A DNA stretch of 64,000 bases, from contig OZ005648.1 of assembly GCA_963930645.1 (NCBI GenBank), positions 267,789,830 to 267,853,829 of the forward strand, given 5' to 3'. The DNA is from Salticus scenicus. Lineage: Eukaryota > Arthropoda > Arachnida > Araneae > Salticidae. The translations under genes were made by a program, and so were the position numbers. The notes under the pieces are model-generated. The model saw only the letters and a program-made list of their open reading frames with translations. It did not search any database and was not told where the DNA came from. Below, in pieces: positions 49,363 to 60,020 of the stretch (its first letter is position 1; the number at the start of each line of letters is the position of its first letter).

Positions 49363-50794
49363 TGGCAGATGCCTAATATTAAAGCTTAATCATAAAAATA
49401 ATTCACATGATTAATTCATTGATTCATACTTTCCAAGGCAGTATATTAAAATAAACCAATTCACGAATTCTTATCGCGTACCGTCATGTGCATTTTTGCC
49501 GAAAATTTCCTTACACAGGAAGGTATTTCAGGATTTTATACTGTGGCGTCATCTGTTACCATATAAAACATATATATTCCTAAAATTATTGTTTTAATAA
49601 TTAGTATTTAAAAGATTTGTACTTAATACCATTACCGTCTTGTTAAATAAATATCAGATATGGTACAAGCTTACTTAAAAAAAGGCTGAACTTTTCACGA
49701 CCCCCCCCCCCCTCCCTAGTATCAGGGTAAGTGGTATCAGGCAACTGACACAATATAAATTTTTCAATAATAAAAATAATGTTAAATCTGATTGCATACA
49801 TGTACACACAATAAACAAAATCGGAACAATAAATCTTACATTAAATATCATATTAATTATAATTAAAATAGTTGTAAGTGCTTAAAGAACAGACAAAATT
49901 ATTAAACATACTTGAAAATAAGTTTATTCTATAGAAGCATTGTTTGCTGGAGCAATTGATTAGAAAAATAATGTAGTTCAAGTTCATAAGGAAAATGCAG
50001 TTGAAGTGCTATTTCTTTTTCATTTTCTCCAAGTTTGAATTTGACATTTCATGACAGGCAATCACATAGAAATTGCTAATATATTGCACAAATTCAGGTT
50101 GACCCTCCCCCCCCCCCCATACACACACACACATGTCCAAAAAGTTTTAATGCGGATTTGCATTGATCCCAAGAATAATAATTTTCAAGCTTAAAAAGGC
50201 TGAATTCAGCCTTAAGGCTGAAAACTAACATGTCTGAAATATTTTTCGAGTCATGATCTTTGTCTTATGCTGTTTGTAGAAAAGTAAGTTGAAGATAAAA
50301 ATTAGCAATCAAATTAAAAAGATATGTATGAAAAGTATTGATGTGTGCTTTTTTTCTCCATTCTTACCATAATTTAGAAATTCTTTCTTTTAATTACTCC
50401 TTATATTCCTTTGGTCATATTTAGAGTAAAATTAGGAAAAATCTTGGGATTTTTTTTTTATTGTATGGAGCACGCTTAAATTTTGTATATTGAAATTTCA
50501 TGAAATTTATTCCCCCTTCCCCTCCAACCAAAAAATAATTAATTACATCAGGGGTTTTTAAACTGGTTAAGAGCAATGCGGATTATTAAAACAGAAATGT
50601 TTAAAACTTTATGCTGTAAAAAGATTTAAGTTGCACATGATCCGTCAAATTTTGACGGGTATTAACTAGTTTTTGTTTATAATCAATAGCATGTTTTAAT
50701 GTTATATAATTAAAAATTTGAGGTATAGCATGACTAGTTGAACTAAATTTTAATATAAATTACATAATGTAATTTTAAATTAATTATTTTTAAT

Positions 50795-51229
50795 GAAGAG
50801 GACTCTCTACTTATCGTCGCTGGAAGCCAAATCCAATGTTATTCTATGGAGAATTTTGCCCCGTTATAATTCATTAACTAATGCATATTTTAAAGTTCTG
50901 TTTTCACATTTAGAAAATTTCTAACTGTTAAACAAGTTATCGCTTTCTAAAAATCGATTTTTTGAATTTTTAATATTTTATTTTTAAGTTGTAAAATGTG
51001 ATTTTTCACAAAGTGAAATTTTTCATTTTTGAGCTTAAAAATGAAATATTAAAAATTAAGACAATCAATTTTTATAAAGCGATAGAAAGTTTAGTAGTTG
51101 TAAGATTTCTGACTCTAAAAACATAATTTAAAAATATGCATTAGTTAAAGAGTAATAATGGGGCAAAATTCCCCCATAGATTAATAGTGGCTTCGGCTTT
51201 CGGCGATGATAAGTAGAGAATCCTCTTAA
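50795..51229. mobile_element. Palindromic MITE, copy 2
   Basis: Same family and fold as 6029-6472: GAGGACTCTCTACTTATCGTCG on the left and GATGATAAGTAGAGAATCCTC on the right, with shared internal blocks GAGCTTAAAAATGAAAT and AATAATGGGGCAAAATT. The whole element is one long hairpin. No coding capacity. Confidence 0.8.
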
Positions 51230-51499
51230 GGGGGGATGATGGACTATATATATATCTCTTTTGTAAATTACTGCCTTAAAGGTATGAAAATTTGCATTTA
51301 TATGCATTGAAATGCAATATGAAATACATTAAAAATTTTCAAACAATATTAAAAAGAAAAAGAAAAAATACAAAAATTAAATTTTTTTTTCACTGCTTAA
51401 AGGCTCTCTGCTAATTAATTTTAACTATATATCTTAATTTTATATTATTATAAGTTTATCAGTATAATCTAAAATATCTGGATATTACTTTGTGGATTT

Positions 51500-51636
51500 G
51501 TTTATAAACTATTTTTACTTCCCAAACATAAATATACATAAGGAAAGTATTGTAATCATGTCAAAAATCCACTTTGAGATTTTGGCGTTTCTATATGTTT
51601 TGAAATCCCCCAAAGTTCATTTTTGCTATTTTTATG
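51500..51636 (+). repeat. Left fragment of a tandem-repeat family copy
   Basis: GGAAAGTATTGTAATCATGTC and AAAGTTCATTTTTGCTATTT match the leader at 3475-3585. The sequence breaks at 51636, where the long-TIR element begins, and its continuation appears at 61366. Confidence 0.65.
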
Positions 51637-52721
51637 ATTGAGTGATTCCATACGAACTCACCTAAAAAAATAAAAGTTGGTTGCATGACCGACTCAGATT
51701 TTCTTTAAATTTGGTACAGAGATAGAAGATATAGAGGCATGAAAAGGTCCAAATTTTTAGCTACCTGCTCCACTTATTTATAGATATACAGGTCCTCAAA
51801 GTTTGTCCGCCCCCTCAAAATACCAAGAAATTGATGTTATTTAAGTTTTTTTTCTTAAAAATAGTGCTTATGTAATATGAAAGTGTTAGGTATCTATGGA
51901 AACTAGTTATTCCAGGCATTCAGAAAAAAATACTACAATGTTTATAATGAAAATTGTTAAGGTACAGAACTCTTAGAAGTTGCAACCACGAAAATTTTTT
52001 GATTTTCCCGATTTTGCTAAAATTGAGACATCAATTCCAAAAAAAGGAAAATAAAACCAAAGGTTTACTCACTTTCTGGTAGAGTACAGGTGTTCACCAT
52101 AAATTGCTACACAATAAATTACTTGGGTTTCTTACTCCTTCTTGGAAATATTTAAGCTTAAAGATAAACCATAGGACAAAAACATGCAATTTCGACCACC
52201 TTGGCAGCCATTTTTCTCATGAAGGGGGAGCACTAGAAACTTTTTTATTATTTTTAAATAAGCTACTGATATGTTAACTGTTCACAGGAAAAGAGTTTAC
52301 TTTTGGTTATTATTTGCATAAAGAGATATCTTGCTGATAGCATATGCATGTTTTTCTCTAATACCGCATGCTTGTGCTTTTCCTCTCACAGACCTAACAT
52401 TAATAAAAAAAGATGTAAAGAAACAAAACTTATTGAATATTATATAAATATTGATTTATTACATGTATTAGATTTTATTTACCCTCTGAACATTATTTAG
52501 TTACCATTAGAAATAGTGTTAAGTGAATAAAGCATTGAATAAGGGATTCTGATTTTATGATATTCTGGAATTAAAACAAAACTAATGTTTACTCTATTTT
52601 TGTGATATATTAAAGAATGATGCAGGAAACCTTTTAATTTTTAAAAATTCAAGTTAGTATTTAGTGAAGAAATCAAATATTTACAAAACAGAAACACCTC
52701 ATTTTATGTAATTTCAAAGAA

Positions 52722-52869
52722 GCGTACACACATTTTAAAGAGGAATATCCCAATCACAAGATTGAATTATCTAAATTTGCTGATTTGCGACCAAAGTGAT
52801 GTGTGTTAGCTGGTAGTGCAGGAACTCATTCAGCCTGTATCTGTATGATTAACCAAAATGACAAGCTAA
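52722..52869 (+). pseudogene. N-terminal scrap of the long-TIR element's protein
   Basis: Reads AYTHFKEEYPNHKIELSKFA then DLRPK, a TGA at 52797-52799, then CVLAGSAGTHSACICMINQN. The LRPK.CVLAG..GTHS.C.C...N pattern belongs to a multi-copy family known to me from arthropod and other invertebrate genomes as uncharacterised transposon-linked proteins. It is cut by the piggyBac-type MITE at 52870-52873 and resumes at 59049. Confidence 0.6.
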
Positions 52870-53032
52870 TTAACCCTTTCGAACCCGAAACATTTTTACA
52901 TTTAAACGTTACATTCTTTTGTTTTTGCAAACTGAAAGAAAAATATGGACTATAACCAACACTTGTTGATTAAAAATTATACTTTAAACTTTCTGCTGAT
53001 CAGCTGGATCGTACATTTCCTGATTTTATTAC

Positions 53033-53709
53033 CCCCAGGGGGGTACCTTCTTCAGGTATTCAGGGGGAGTCACGCACCCCGGGCCCGAGTGATCTTTTTT
53101 TTCCTCTCCTTCGTTTGTATTATTCCCCTTCCCTTTTATTTCTTTCACTTTTGGTTTAGTTTATTTTGCTTTTGTTGCCAATAAGCTTTTGGTACATACT
53201 TGTTCCTGTTGTTTTGTTCTTTGAAAAAATAAAAAATCTTAAAAAAAAATTATAAAATTTGAAAAACCAAAAAAATGAAACTACTCACTTTGTTCACTCA
53301 CCTTTTTGGCTTCTACTCACCTTGTTTTTACTCACCATTTGTTCTCATTTGTTACGCTAAATACCTTAAAATTACTAATCTATTAATTAAGCTGAGTCCG
53401 GTGTAGATGTGGCGCTGGCTATTGGGTTTGCGATTTGGTGAGGGTCTCACGGTAGTCTAGCCTTGGGATCACACTGGGAGACTGGTGCCCTTGGTGAAGG
53501 TGAGACAACGGTGACTACTCGAACGAGAAACACCGGACTAACACGACTACCACATGTGATTCCCAATCTGGGTCGACGGTCTGGTAGCTGGTGAGTGGTT
53601 ATGGGTGTCCCAGGGAGCGATTCTGAAAACCCTTTGCTTTTCGTCTGTTCAAGAAACGGGCTGACTTGTGGGACTAAGGAAACCCTCGACCCTTTTTTCT
53701 TATCTCAAT
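53033..53709 (+). promoter_or_regulatory. LINE 5'UTR, presumed internal promoter region
   Basis: Starts CCCCAGGGGGGTACC. From 53394 the base composition is clearly richer in G+C than the surroundings. LINEs of this group usually carry their promoter here (established for the I element). No specific promoter motif was identified. Confidence 0.5.
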
Positions 53710-54975
53710 ATGGCGACAAATAAAGGAAATACGAATAATGCGTCTGGCTCGGGCCATGCAAACTCAAATTCTTGGGCTGACAGAGTGGAGAAGTTTTCTT
53801 CTACCATAAATGAGAATATCTTCAATAGTAATGAAGCAAGATTTTTTGTGGTTAAAAGAGTAGAAGGAGATTTTTCCAAAACTTCTCCTTTTCTTATTCA
53901 TAAGGCACTTCAATCGATGGTAGGGGAACCAAAATCTGTTAAAAAACTTCAGTCAGGAGAACTGTTAATCGAATTGTCAAATAGTGTACAAGTATCTAAT
54001 TTAAAAAAATGTAAACAATTTGGAAATATACCAGTAACTATTAGCGCACATAGAACCCTAAATACAAGTCGTGGTGTAATATCAGAGCCTGATCTCCAAT
54101 ATATTCCAGAAAGCGAGATTCTCGAAAACCTGAAAGATCAAAGAGTCATTGCAGTCAGACGGATAACAATTTTCAAAGAAGATAAGCAGATCCCTACTAA
54201 ACACATAATTTTGACAATTGATTCTCCCACTCTTCCACGTTCTATAAAAGCTGGTTACCTCGAATGCCCTCTAAGACCATATATCCCAAACCCCTTACGC
54301 TGCTTCAACTGCCAACGATTTGGACACTCTAAAACATCTTGCCGTGGGAATATGACGCGTGCCCGCTGCGGGACAGTTGGTCATGATAACCAGAACTGTG
54401 AAGCCCCAATTTGCTGTGTAAACTGTAAAAAAGAACATCCTTCTTACTCAAAGTCTTGTGAAAAATGGAAATTAGAAAAGGAAATCCAGACAATCAGAAC
54501 AAATCAGAATCTAACCTACATAGAAGCAAGGAAGATAATCCAGTCTCGAACTCCTACTGTTGGAAAAACATATGCCTCTGCAGCTTCATCACAAACTAAT
54601 AAAACTTACAAAACCATAGCTACACAAACTGATAATAACAAAAGTACTTCTCCTGAAAATAATATAAAAAAGGACAGTTCTCTCAGTTTGCAGACAAACC
54701 CTAGTCAATCTTTGCATCCCTCACAGTCTTCACCTAAACCTGTCTTCCCCCAAAAAAATACCAAAGTTATAAAAAATCTCCAAAATGGGAAAAAACTTCT
54801 TCCCTTGTCACTGAAACATATAAAATCAACTTCTGCAAATAATGCTCCTAAAAAGAAAAAAATTGAAACTAAGCCTGTATCAAATAAAAAGGATGAATGT
54901 CTCCATCTACATCCATCTGACGAAGAGGGCATGTCAACTGCGTCTGAGGAAAACGGTGTAGATGTTTTAATCTAA
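53710..54975 (+). CDS. LINE ORF1 protein, Gag-like with zinc knuckles
   Basis: 421 residues from ATG 53710 (ATGGCGACAAAT). The frame also extends upstream to a GTG at 53668, which I reject as the start. The central region (~60-190) resembles the RNA-binding domain of I/jockey-group ORF1 proteins. Knuckle 1 is CFNCQRFGHSKTSC from residue 198. Knuckle 2 is RARCGTVGHDNQNC, where the first Cys expected of CX2CX4HX4C is Arg (CGT, one change from TGT). Knuckle 3 is CVNCKKEHPSYSKSC. The C-terminus is Ser/Lys/Thr-rich. In the family it binds LINE RNA to form the retrotransposition particle. ORF2 starts 13 bases after the stop. Confidence 0.93.
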   Translation: MATNKGNTNNASGSGHANSNSWADRVEKFSSTINENIFNSNEARFFVVKRVEGDFSKTSPFLIHKALQSMVGEPKSVKKLQSGELLIELSNSVQVSNLKKCKQFGNIPVTISAHRTLNTSRGVISEPDLQYIPESEILENLKDQRVIAVRRITIFKEDKQIPTKHIILTIDSPTLPRSIKAGYLECPLRPYIPNPLRCFNCQRFGHSKTSCRGNMTRARCGTVGHDNQNCEAPICCVNCKKEHPSYSKSCEKWKLEKEIQTIRTNQNLTYIEARKIIQSRTPTVGKTYASAASSQTNKTYKTIATQTDNNKSTSPENNIKKDSSLSLQTNPSQSLHPSQSSPKPVFPQKNTKVIKNLQNGKKLLPLSLKHIKSTSANNAPKKKKIETKPVSNKKDECLHLHPSDEEGMSTASEENGVDVLI

Positions 54976-54988
54976 AAAAAAAAAAAAA

Positions 54989-57900
54989 ATGACCAATTTT
55001 ATTTGTTGGAACTGCCGTGGTTTAAATAACAAACGAGATGAAATTAAAGACATAGTCTCTGATCATCGGCCACTTTGCTTTGCTTTTCAAGAAACCTACC
55101 TTAAACAAAATGATAAATTTAAAATTTGTGGCTTTAATTGCATCAGAAAAGACTTCCTCCAAGCTGATAGAGCTACTGGTGGTGTAGCTCTTTTAATAGC
55201 AAATAATGCTCCCCATGCAAATATACCTTTAAACACAAATATTCAAGCTATAGCTGTCCAAATCCATATCAAACTGCTAATAACTGTCTGTACCATCTAT
55301 TTACCACCCAATATGTCTGTACAAAAACAAGATCTCAATAATCTAATTTTGCAACTCCCTACCCCTTTTTTAATTTTTGGCGACTTTAATGGACATAACC
55401 CGCTTTGGGGCAGCCCAAATATTAATTCCCGTGGACAAATTATTGAAGAAGTTATCAATGATAACTCTTTATGTCTTTTGAACAATGGAGACAATACTTA
55501 CTTTCACGAACCATCCAGGACCTTTCATGCTATAGACCTGGCAATCTGCTCACCAATTCTCTACCCGTACTTTAAGTTCTTTATTTGTGACAATCTCCAT
55601 AATAGTGATCATTTTCCTCTGTTTTTATCTCTCTATGATTTTAACCAAGTTAACCATAATTATAATCCTCGTTTTATTCATGACAAAGCCAACTGGACTA
55701 CCTTCTCTCGAAATGCATCCATTACATCTGACATGATTGAGGGCGATATAAACAGTGTAGTTTCACGAGTCTCCCAATGCATTATCAATTCTGCTAATGC
55801 TTCAATTCCAAAATCCTCTGGCTGCTCCAGTAAACATCCACGACCTTGGTGGAATGAGGATTGCAGACTTGCAAAAAGGTGCCAACAGAAAGCATGGGGA
55901 ATTTTTCGGAGGTACCCTACTACAGCAAATTATATAGCATATAAAAAAGCTAGAGCAAGTGCACGGAGAGTTCGTAGGAATTGCCAAAAAGAATCCTGGA
56001 TTAATTTTGTCTCTAGCATTAATTCTAATACTAATAGCAAACAACTGTGGCATCATGTCAAGAAAGCTATGGGTATTTATCATAACCAAAGTATCTCCTT
56101 TCTTAAAGACAATAATCAAACCATCACTGCACCCAAAAACATAGCGAACACTATTGGTAAAACATTATCCCACATCTCTAGCTCCAACTCTTACTCTCAG
56201 CCCTTTTTGACCTACAAACTCAATTCTGAATGTTCTACAATTAACTTCAGGTCACGGTCTTTACATGACTACAATAACCCATTTACAGATAACGAACTTA
56301 CCAATAGCCTAAAACACACCCATAACTCTGCTCCTGGACCTGATGGTATTACTTATATCATGATCAAACATCTATCTAAATCATCTCTCAAAAATCTGCT
56401 TCAACTTTTCAATAGAATATGGACTGAATATTTCTTTCCACTTGCTTGGCATGATGCTATCGTTATACCCTTTCCAAAACCTGGTAAAGATACTAGTGAC
56501 CCCAAAAATTACAGGCCGATCGCCCTCACTAGTTGCCTGTGTAAACTGCTCGAAAAAATGGTAAATACCAGGCTCGTTTTTATCCTCGAAAAAAATAATC
56601 AAATCTCTCCTTGGCAAAGTGGCTTTAGACACGGCCGTTCCACTATTGACAATATCTTATTGCTAGAGACTAGTATACGAAATGCTATTGTTAAACGTAA
56701 CCATTTGGTTTCAGTTTTTTTCGACATTGAAAAAGCATATGACAAAACATGGCGTTATGGCATTTTAAGGGACCTTTTTAATTTGGATTTTAGAGGAAAT
56801 CTTCCTATTTTCATAGAGAATTTCTTAACGGTCAGACGCTTCCAAGTTCGTATTGGATCAGTTTTTTCTGATTTTTACTTTCAGGAGGAGGGTGTTCCCC
56901 AAGGTAGTGTTTTAAGTGTAACACTTTTCTCCATAAAAATTAATGGTATACTCAATCAACTGCCTCCAAGTGTTCACGCTAGTCTGTATGTTGACGACCT
57001 GCAAATTTCTTGCCAGGGAAATGATATGCGTTTTATTGAGCGCCAGCTTCAACTAGCCATCAATAATATTACCAAATGGACAAATAAAAATGGTTTCACT
57101 TTCTCAATTGACAAAACACATTGTGTGCATTTTTGCCGCAGACGAGGTCTTCATCCCGATCCAGAGATTTTTATTAACAATAGAATTATTTCTGTAGTTG
57201 ACACTGCCCGCTTTTTAGGCGTTATCTTTGACAAAAAGCTGAATTTTATGCCACATATTTTAAATTTAAGGACAAAGTGTGATAGAACATTAAATCTTTT
57301 AAAGGTACTTTCAAATACCTCTTGGGGAGCAGATCGCATTTCACTACTGAAAATCTACCGAGCTGTTATCCGTTCTAAATTAGATTATGCCTGTCAAGTT
57401 TATGGCTCAGCTCCTATATCCTATCTTAAGAAACTAGACACAGTTCATCACAGTGCGCTTAGATTTTGTTCAGGGGCTTTCCGCACTTCTCCAATCCTTA
57501 GTCTCTATGCTGACTGTGTGGAGCCTTCTCTTGCCAATATTAGACAACAACTATCGTTGGATCTCTACTATCGCATTTGTTCACATCCTAATCATCCACT
57601 TCACGCTCATTTAAATAACAACAATGAAAATCTTTTTCTGATTCGTCCATCTTGCATTCCACATTTTGGTCTTCGGATTAAAAACTTTCTTGCTGGCACC
57701 CCTCATCTTCACACAAAAGTTCGGCTTCGTTCCTTTTTAAATATGACTCCTTGGAACTTCCAAGTTATTTCTCACCTTCATCCTTTTAGTGCTTTTAGAA
57801 AATCTGACACAGATGCTTCAATTTTTAAGACACTTTATGCTGCTCATCGAAGCGTTTATCAGGATTATATTGAGATTTTTACTGATGGCTCTAAGACCTG

Positions 57901-58663
57901 CAATCAGGTTGGTTGTGGTGTTGTTTCAGGCGAATCCTTTTTTAGTTATCGACTTCCTTACTCATTCTCCATTTTCTCTGCAGAGTTCTTTGCAGTTGAA
58001 GTTGCACTTAATTTTATTTCATCTCATCCCAACAGGAATTTCATCATTTACACCGACTCTAAGAGTGTCCTAGATTATCTTTCTTCTAACTCTTGTGCAC
58101 TCTCTTTTATGTCAGTTTTTAAAACCTATAATGATCTTTTAAAAAGAGGCTTTGACATATTATTCTGTTGGGTTCCGGGTCACGTTGGCATCAAGGGCAA
58201 TGAATTAGCAGATAAAGCAGCAAGACAGGCATTGGTAGATATTAACTGTCCAGTTCCATATGAGGATATTAAGCATTCCTTTAGGGGTTTCTTAAAAAAT
58301 ATGTGGCAAAGAGAGTGGAATTATCAGACCAATAATAAATTACAGGGCATCAAACCACACATTTCAGTCTGGCCTACACTTACTCCTAGGAGTTACGATG
58401 TGATAATTACTCGTCTCAGGATTGGGCATTCGAGGCTCACACACAAACATTTACTTCTTGGAGAACAGGAACCTACCTGCCCCAAATGCCACTTCAGCTT
58501 ACTCACCGTTAGCCATATCCTCACCGATTGCTCTTGCCTTCGTCATCTGTACAGGCACTATTTTAATTCATCGTCACCAAATTTGACTAACCTGTTGGGT
58601 ATCAATCCTCATTGTCATCTCACTAACTTTTTAAAAGAGGCAGGTTTTTACTGCGATATATGA
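54989..58663 (+). CDS. LINE ORF2: AP endonuclease, reverse transcriptase, RNase H
   Basis: 1224 residues, uninterrupted. Endonuclease (~1-230): ICWNCRGLNNKR, FQETYLK, FGDFNGHNPLWG and NSDHFPL. RT (~445-740): PGPDGITY, NYRPIALTSCLCKLLEKM, FFDIEKAYD, VPQGSVLS and the catalytic YVDD in LYVDDLQIS (~667). RNase H (~960-1085): FTDGSK, SAEFFAVEVAL, YTDSKSV and WVPGHVGIKGNELADKAA. A C-terminal Cys/His motif, CPKCHFSLLTVSHILTDC, starts at ~1164. All catalytic motifs are intact. An RNase H domain places it in the I group rather than the jockey or CR1 groups. The 13-base A-run before its ATG is the only spacer from ORF1, so reinitiation after ORF1 is likely (inference). Confidence 0.97.
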   Translation: MTNFICWNCRGLNNKRDEIKDIVSDHRPLCFAFQETYLKQNDKFKICGFNCIRKDFLQADRATGGVALLIANNAPHANIPLNTNIQAIAVQIHIKLLITVCTIYLPPNMSVQKQDLNNLILQLPTPFLIFGDFNGHNPLWGSPNINSRGQIIEEVINDNSLCLLNNGDNTYFHEPSRTFHAIDLAICSPILYPYFKFFICDNLHNSDHFPLFLSLYDFNQVNHNYNPRFIHDKANWTTFSRNASITSDMIEGDINSVVSRVSQCIINSANASIPKSSGCSSKHPRPWWNEDCRLAKRCQQKAWGIFRRYPTTANYIAYKKARASARRVRRNCQKESWINFVSSINSNTNSKQLWHHVKKAMGIYHNQSISFLKDNNQTITAPKNIANTIGKTLSHISSSNSYSQPFLTYKLNSECSTINFRSRSLHDYNNPFTDNELTNSLKHTHNSAPGPDGITYIMIKHLSKSSLKNLLQLFNRIWTEYFFPLAWHDAIVIPFPKPGKDTSDPKNYRPIALTSCLCKLLEKMVNTRLVFILEKNNQISPWQSGFRHGRSTIDNILLLETSIRNAIVKRNHLVSVFFDIEKAYDKTWRYGILRDLFNLDFRGNLPIFIENFLTVRRFQVRIGSVFSDFYFQEEGVPQGSVLSVTLFSIKINGILNQLPPSVHASLYVDDLQISCQGNDMRFIERQLQLAINNITKWTNKNGFTFSIDKTHCVHFCRRRGLHPDPEIFINNRIISVVDTARFLGVIFDKKLNFMPHILNLRTKCDRTLNLLKVLSNTSWGADRISLLKIYRAVIRSKLDYACQVYGSAPISYLKKLDTVHHSALRFCSGAFRTSPILSLYADCVEPSLANIRQQLSLDLYYRICSHPNHPLHAHLNNNNENLFLIRPSCIPHFGLRIKNFLAGTPHLHTKVRLRSFLNMTPWNFQVISHLHPFSAFRKSDTDASIFKTLYAAHRSVYQDYIEIFTDGSKTCNQVGCGVVSGESFFSYRLPYSFSIFSAEFFAVEVALNFISSHPNRNFIIYTDSKSVLDYLSSNSCALSFMSVFKTYNDLLKRGFDILFCWVPGHVGIKGNELADKAARQALVDINCPVPYEDIKHSFRGFLKNMWQREWNYQTNNKLQGIKPHISVWPTLTPRSYDVIITRLRIGHSRLTHKHLLLGEQEPTCPKCHFSLLTVSHILTDCSCLRHLYRHYFNSSSPNLTNLLGINPHCHLTNFLKEAGFYCDI

Positions 58664-58949
58664 TTTTATTATTTACTTTATCATTCTTCATCTCTGATTT
58701 TATCATTTACACTGTCATTTTCTACCTGTGATTTTATTATATACATTGTTTATAACTTTTACATCTTGTTTTATCTTATACACTGTTTGCTCTATTTTCT
58801 ATCATATATATCTAATATTATATACATTTTTTACTATTCTTATTGTCTTTTTTTAGACTCTGGATGGGATCCCCCATCCAGACATTAAAGTTTGGCGCAG
58901 TATGTCCAATACTGGATCTTGCGCCACTAAAAACCAACCAACCAACCAA
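58664..58949 (+). other. LINE 3'UTR with hairpin and CCAA tail
   Basis: A tandem-like TGATTTTAT(C/T)AT repeat (58662-58780) is followed by a perfect 10-bp hairpin TCTGGATGGG/CCCATCCAGA with a 4-base loop (58859-58882), then ACCAACCAACCAACCAAC. In this LINE group short 3' repeats replace poly-A, and a nearby stem-loop is often what RT recognises (established for some families, inferred here). Confidence 0.7.
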
Positions 58950-59048
58950 CCTGATTTTATTACATACAAATTCCAGATGCAGAAATGTAAGTGGATGTTG
59001 TGGATGTCTAACCCACACGATCGTACAACCTGGGTTAGAAAGGGCTAA

Positions 59049-60020
59049 AACAATCTGTTAAACCATCCAGAAATGATTTTTTTTTTTTTGTCTCATTATG
59101 ATTATGTATGTGACATTAACAGATTAACAATGAAGCATGTATGTTAGGACTCTGTACACAGTGTCCACTCCAAACTACATTTGAAGAATTTTTAGATATG
59201 TTAATGGATTATTATGATGAAGAATCTGAAGTGATGTTTCGACGGTGGATAACTACAGTCCATTCAACGCTCATTCAATTACTTTGTCTGCACCTGATTT
59301 TAAATCGGAATTTTTGTTGAAAATAAAGTCCTTGGCAAAACACAATTACATCGCAAAATCTCAATCGGAATGCATTTAAAAACAAGAAAAGCAGAACTAA
59401 AACCAGATAAATGCATTTTATTACTTGATTTTTCTGAAAATTTTACTTTTATAGTACAGGATGCAATACAGGGATATCACTGGGAAAACATGCAAGCTAC
59501 ACTCCATCCTTTTGTTTGGTCAAATGATAACCTAAAAATTATTTCTATGTGCATTGTCAGTGACTATTTGACACATGATACGGTGACAGTAGTTTCTTTT
59601 CAAAGGCTTGTAATTCCATATGTAACATCACAGTATCCAGACATATAGGAAATAATTTATTTCATTGATTTGGCGGTAGCTCAAAGCAGTACAAAAGCAA
59701 GAAAAACTTTTTAAATTTATGCCAACATAAAGATGATTTCAAACTAAATGCTGAGTGACATTTTTTTTTTTTTTTTTTTTTGCCACATCCCATGGCAAAA
59801 TCCTGTGTGATGCCATTGGAGGCACAGTCAAAAGGTCTGCTTACAGAACCAGCTTGCAACGTCCTTACAAGAATCAGGTAATTTCTCCATGTGATTAGTT
59901 TCATTATTGCACAGATAATTTTAAAAATATTAAGTTTTTCTTTGCATCTGAAGAATATGTAGCAGAAACAAGAGTATTGCTTTCTGAAAGACTAACTTTC
60001 GCTGTAAGAATTGAGGGTAC
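59049..60020 (+). pseudogene. C-terminal remnant of the long-TIR element's protein (ATSHGK family)
   Basis: Frames in order: LCTQCPLQTTFEEFLDML and YYDEESEVMFRRWITTVHST (59140-59290); KPDKCILLLDFSENFTFIVQ then DAIQGYHWENMQATLHPFVW (59400-59520); MCIVSDYLTHDTVTVVSFQR (59545-59610); YFIDLAVAQSS (59655-59690); ATSHGKILCDAIGGTVKR then SLQRPYKNQ (59783-59875). Asp in LDFSEN and YFID and the AEWHFF position before ATSHGK could be a DDE-type triad (inference). Frameshifts, stops and a T-run (59760-59781) where the family encodes FF have broken it. Confidence 0.65.

Larger units (their letters stand above)
53033..58949 (+). mobile_element. Full-length I-group non-LTR retrotransposon (LINE)
   Basis: A 14-bp target duplication CCTGATTTTATTAC lies at 53019-53032 and 58950-58963 (its first C could belong to the tail). 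The element has a 5'UTR of ~680 bp (GC-richer than its surroundings), ORF1 (nucleic-acid-binding), ORF2 (endonuclease-RT-RNase H) and a 3'UTR ending in a (CCAA)n-type tail instead of poly-A. Both ORFs are open. A 5'-complete copy with exact duplications implies recent insertion. Confidence 0.95.
52874..59044. mobile_element. piggyBac-type MITE (about 240 bp) carrying a full LINE
   Basis: The left end is TTAA|CCCTTTCGAACCCG (52870-52887). The right end is CTGGGTTAGAAAGGG|CTAA (59030-59048), its inverse relative, with one base of the TTAA site mutated. Removing the LINE 53033-58949 and its target copy leaves ~240 bp without coding capacity. It interrupts the protein remnant of the surrounding element. 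Confidence 0.6.

Noticed and set aside
53668..53709. Upstream GTG-initiated extension of LINE ORF1
   Set aside because: A non-AUG start is unlikely in a eukaryotic mRNA, and the ATG at 53710 gives a normal family N-terminus.
55297..57339. Minus-strand frames within the LINE
   Set aside because: They are antisense shadows of ORF2, which carries all the domain motifs.
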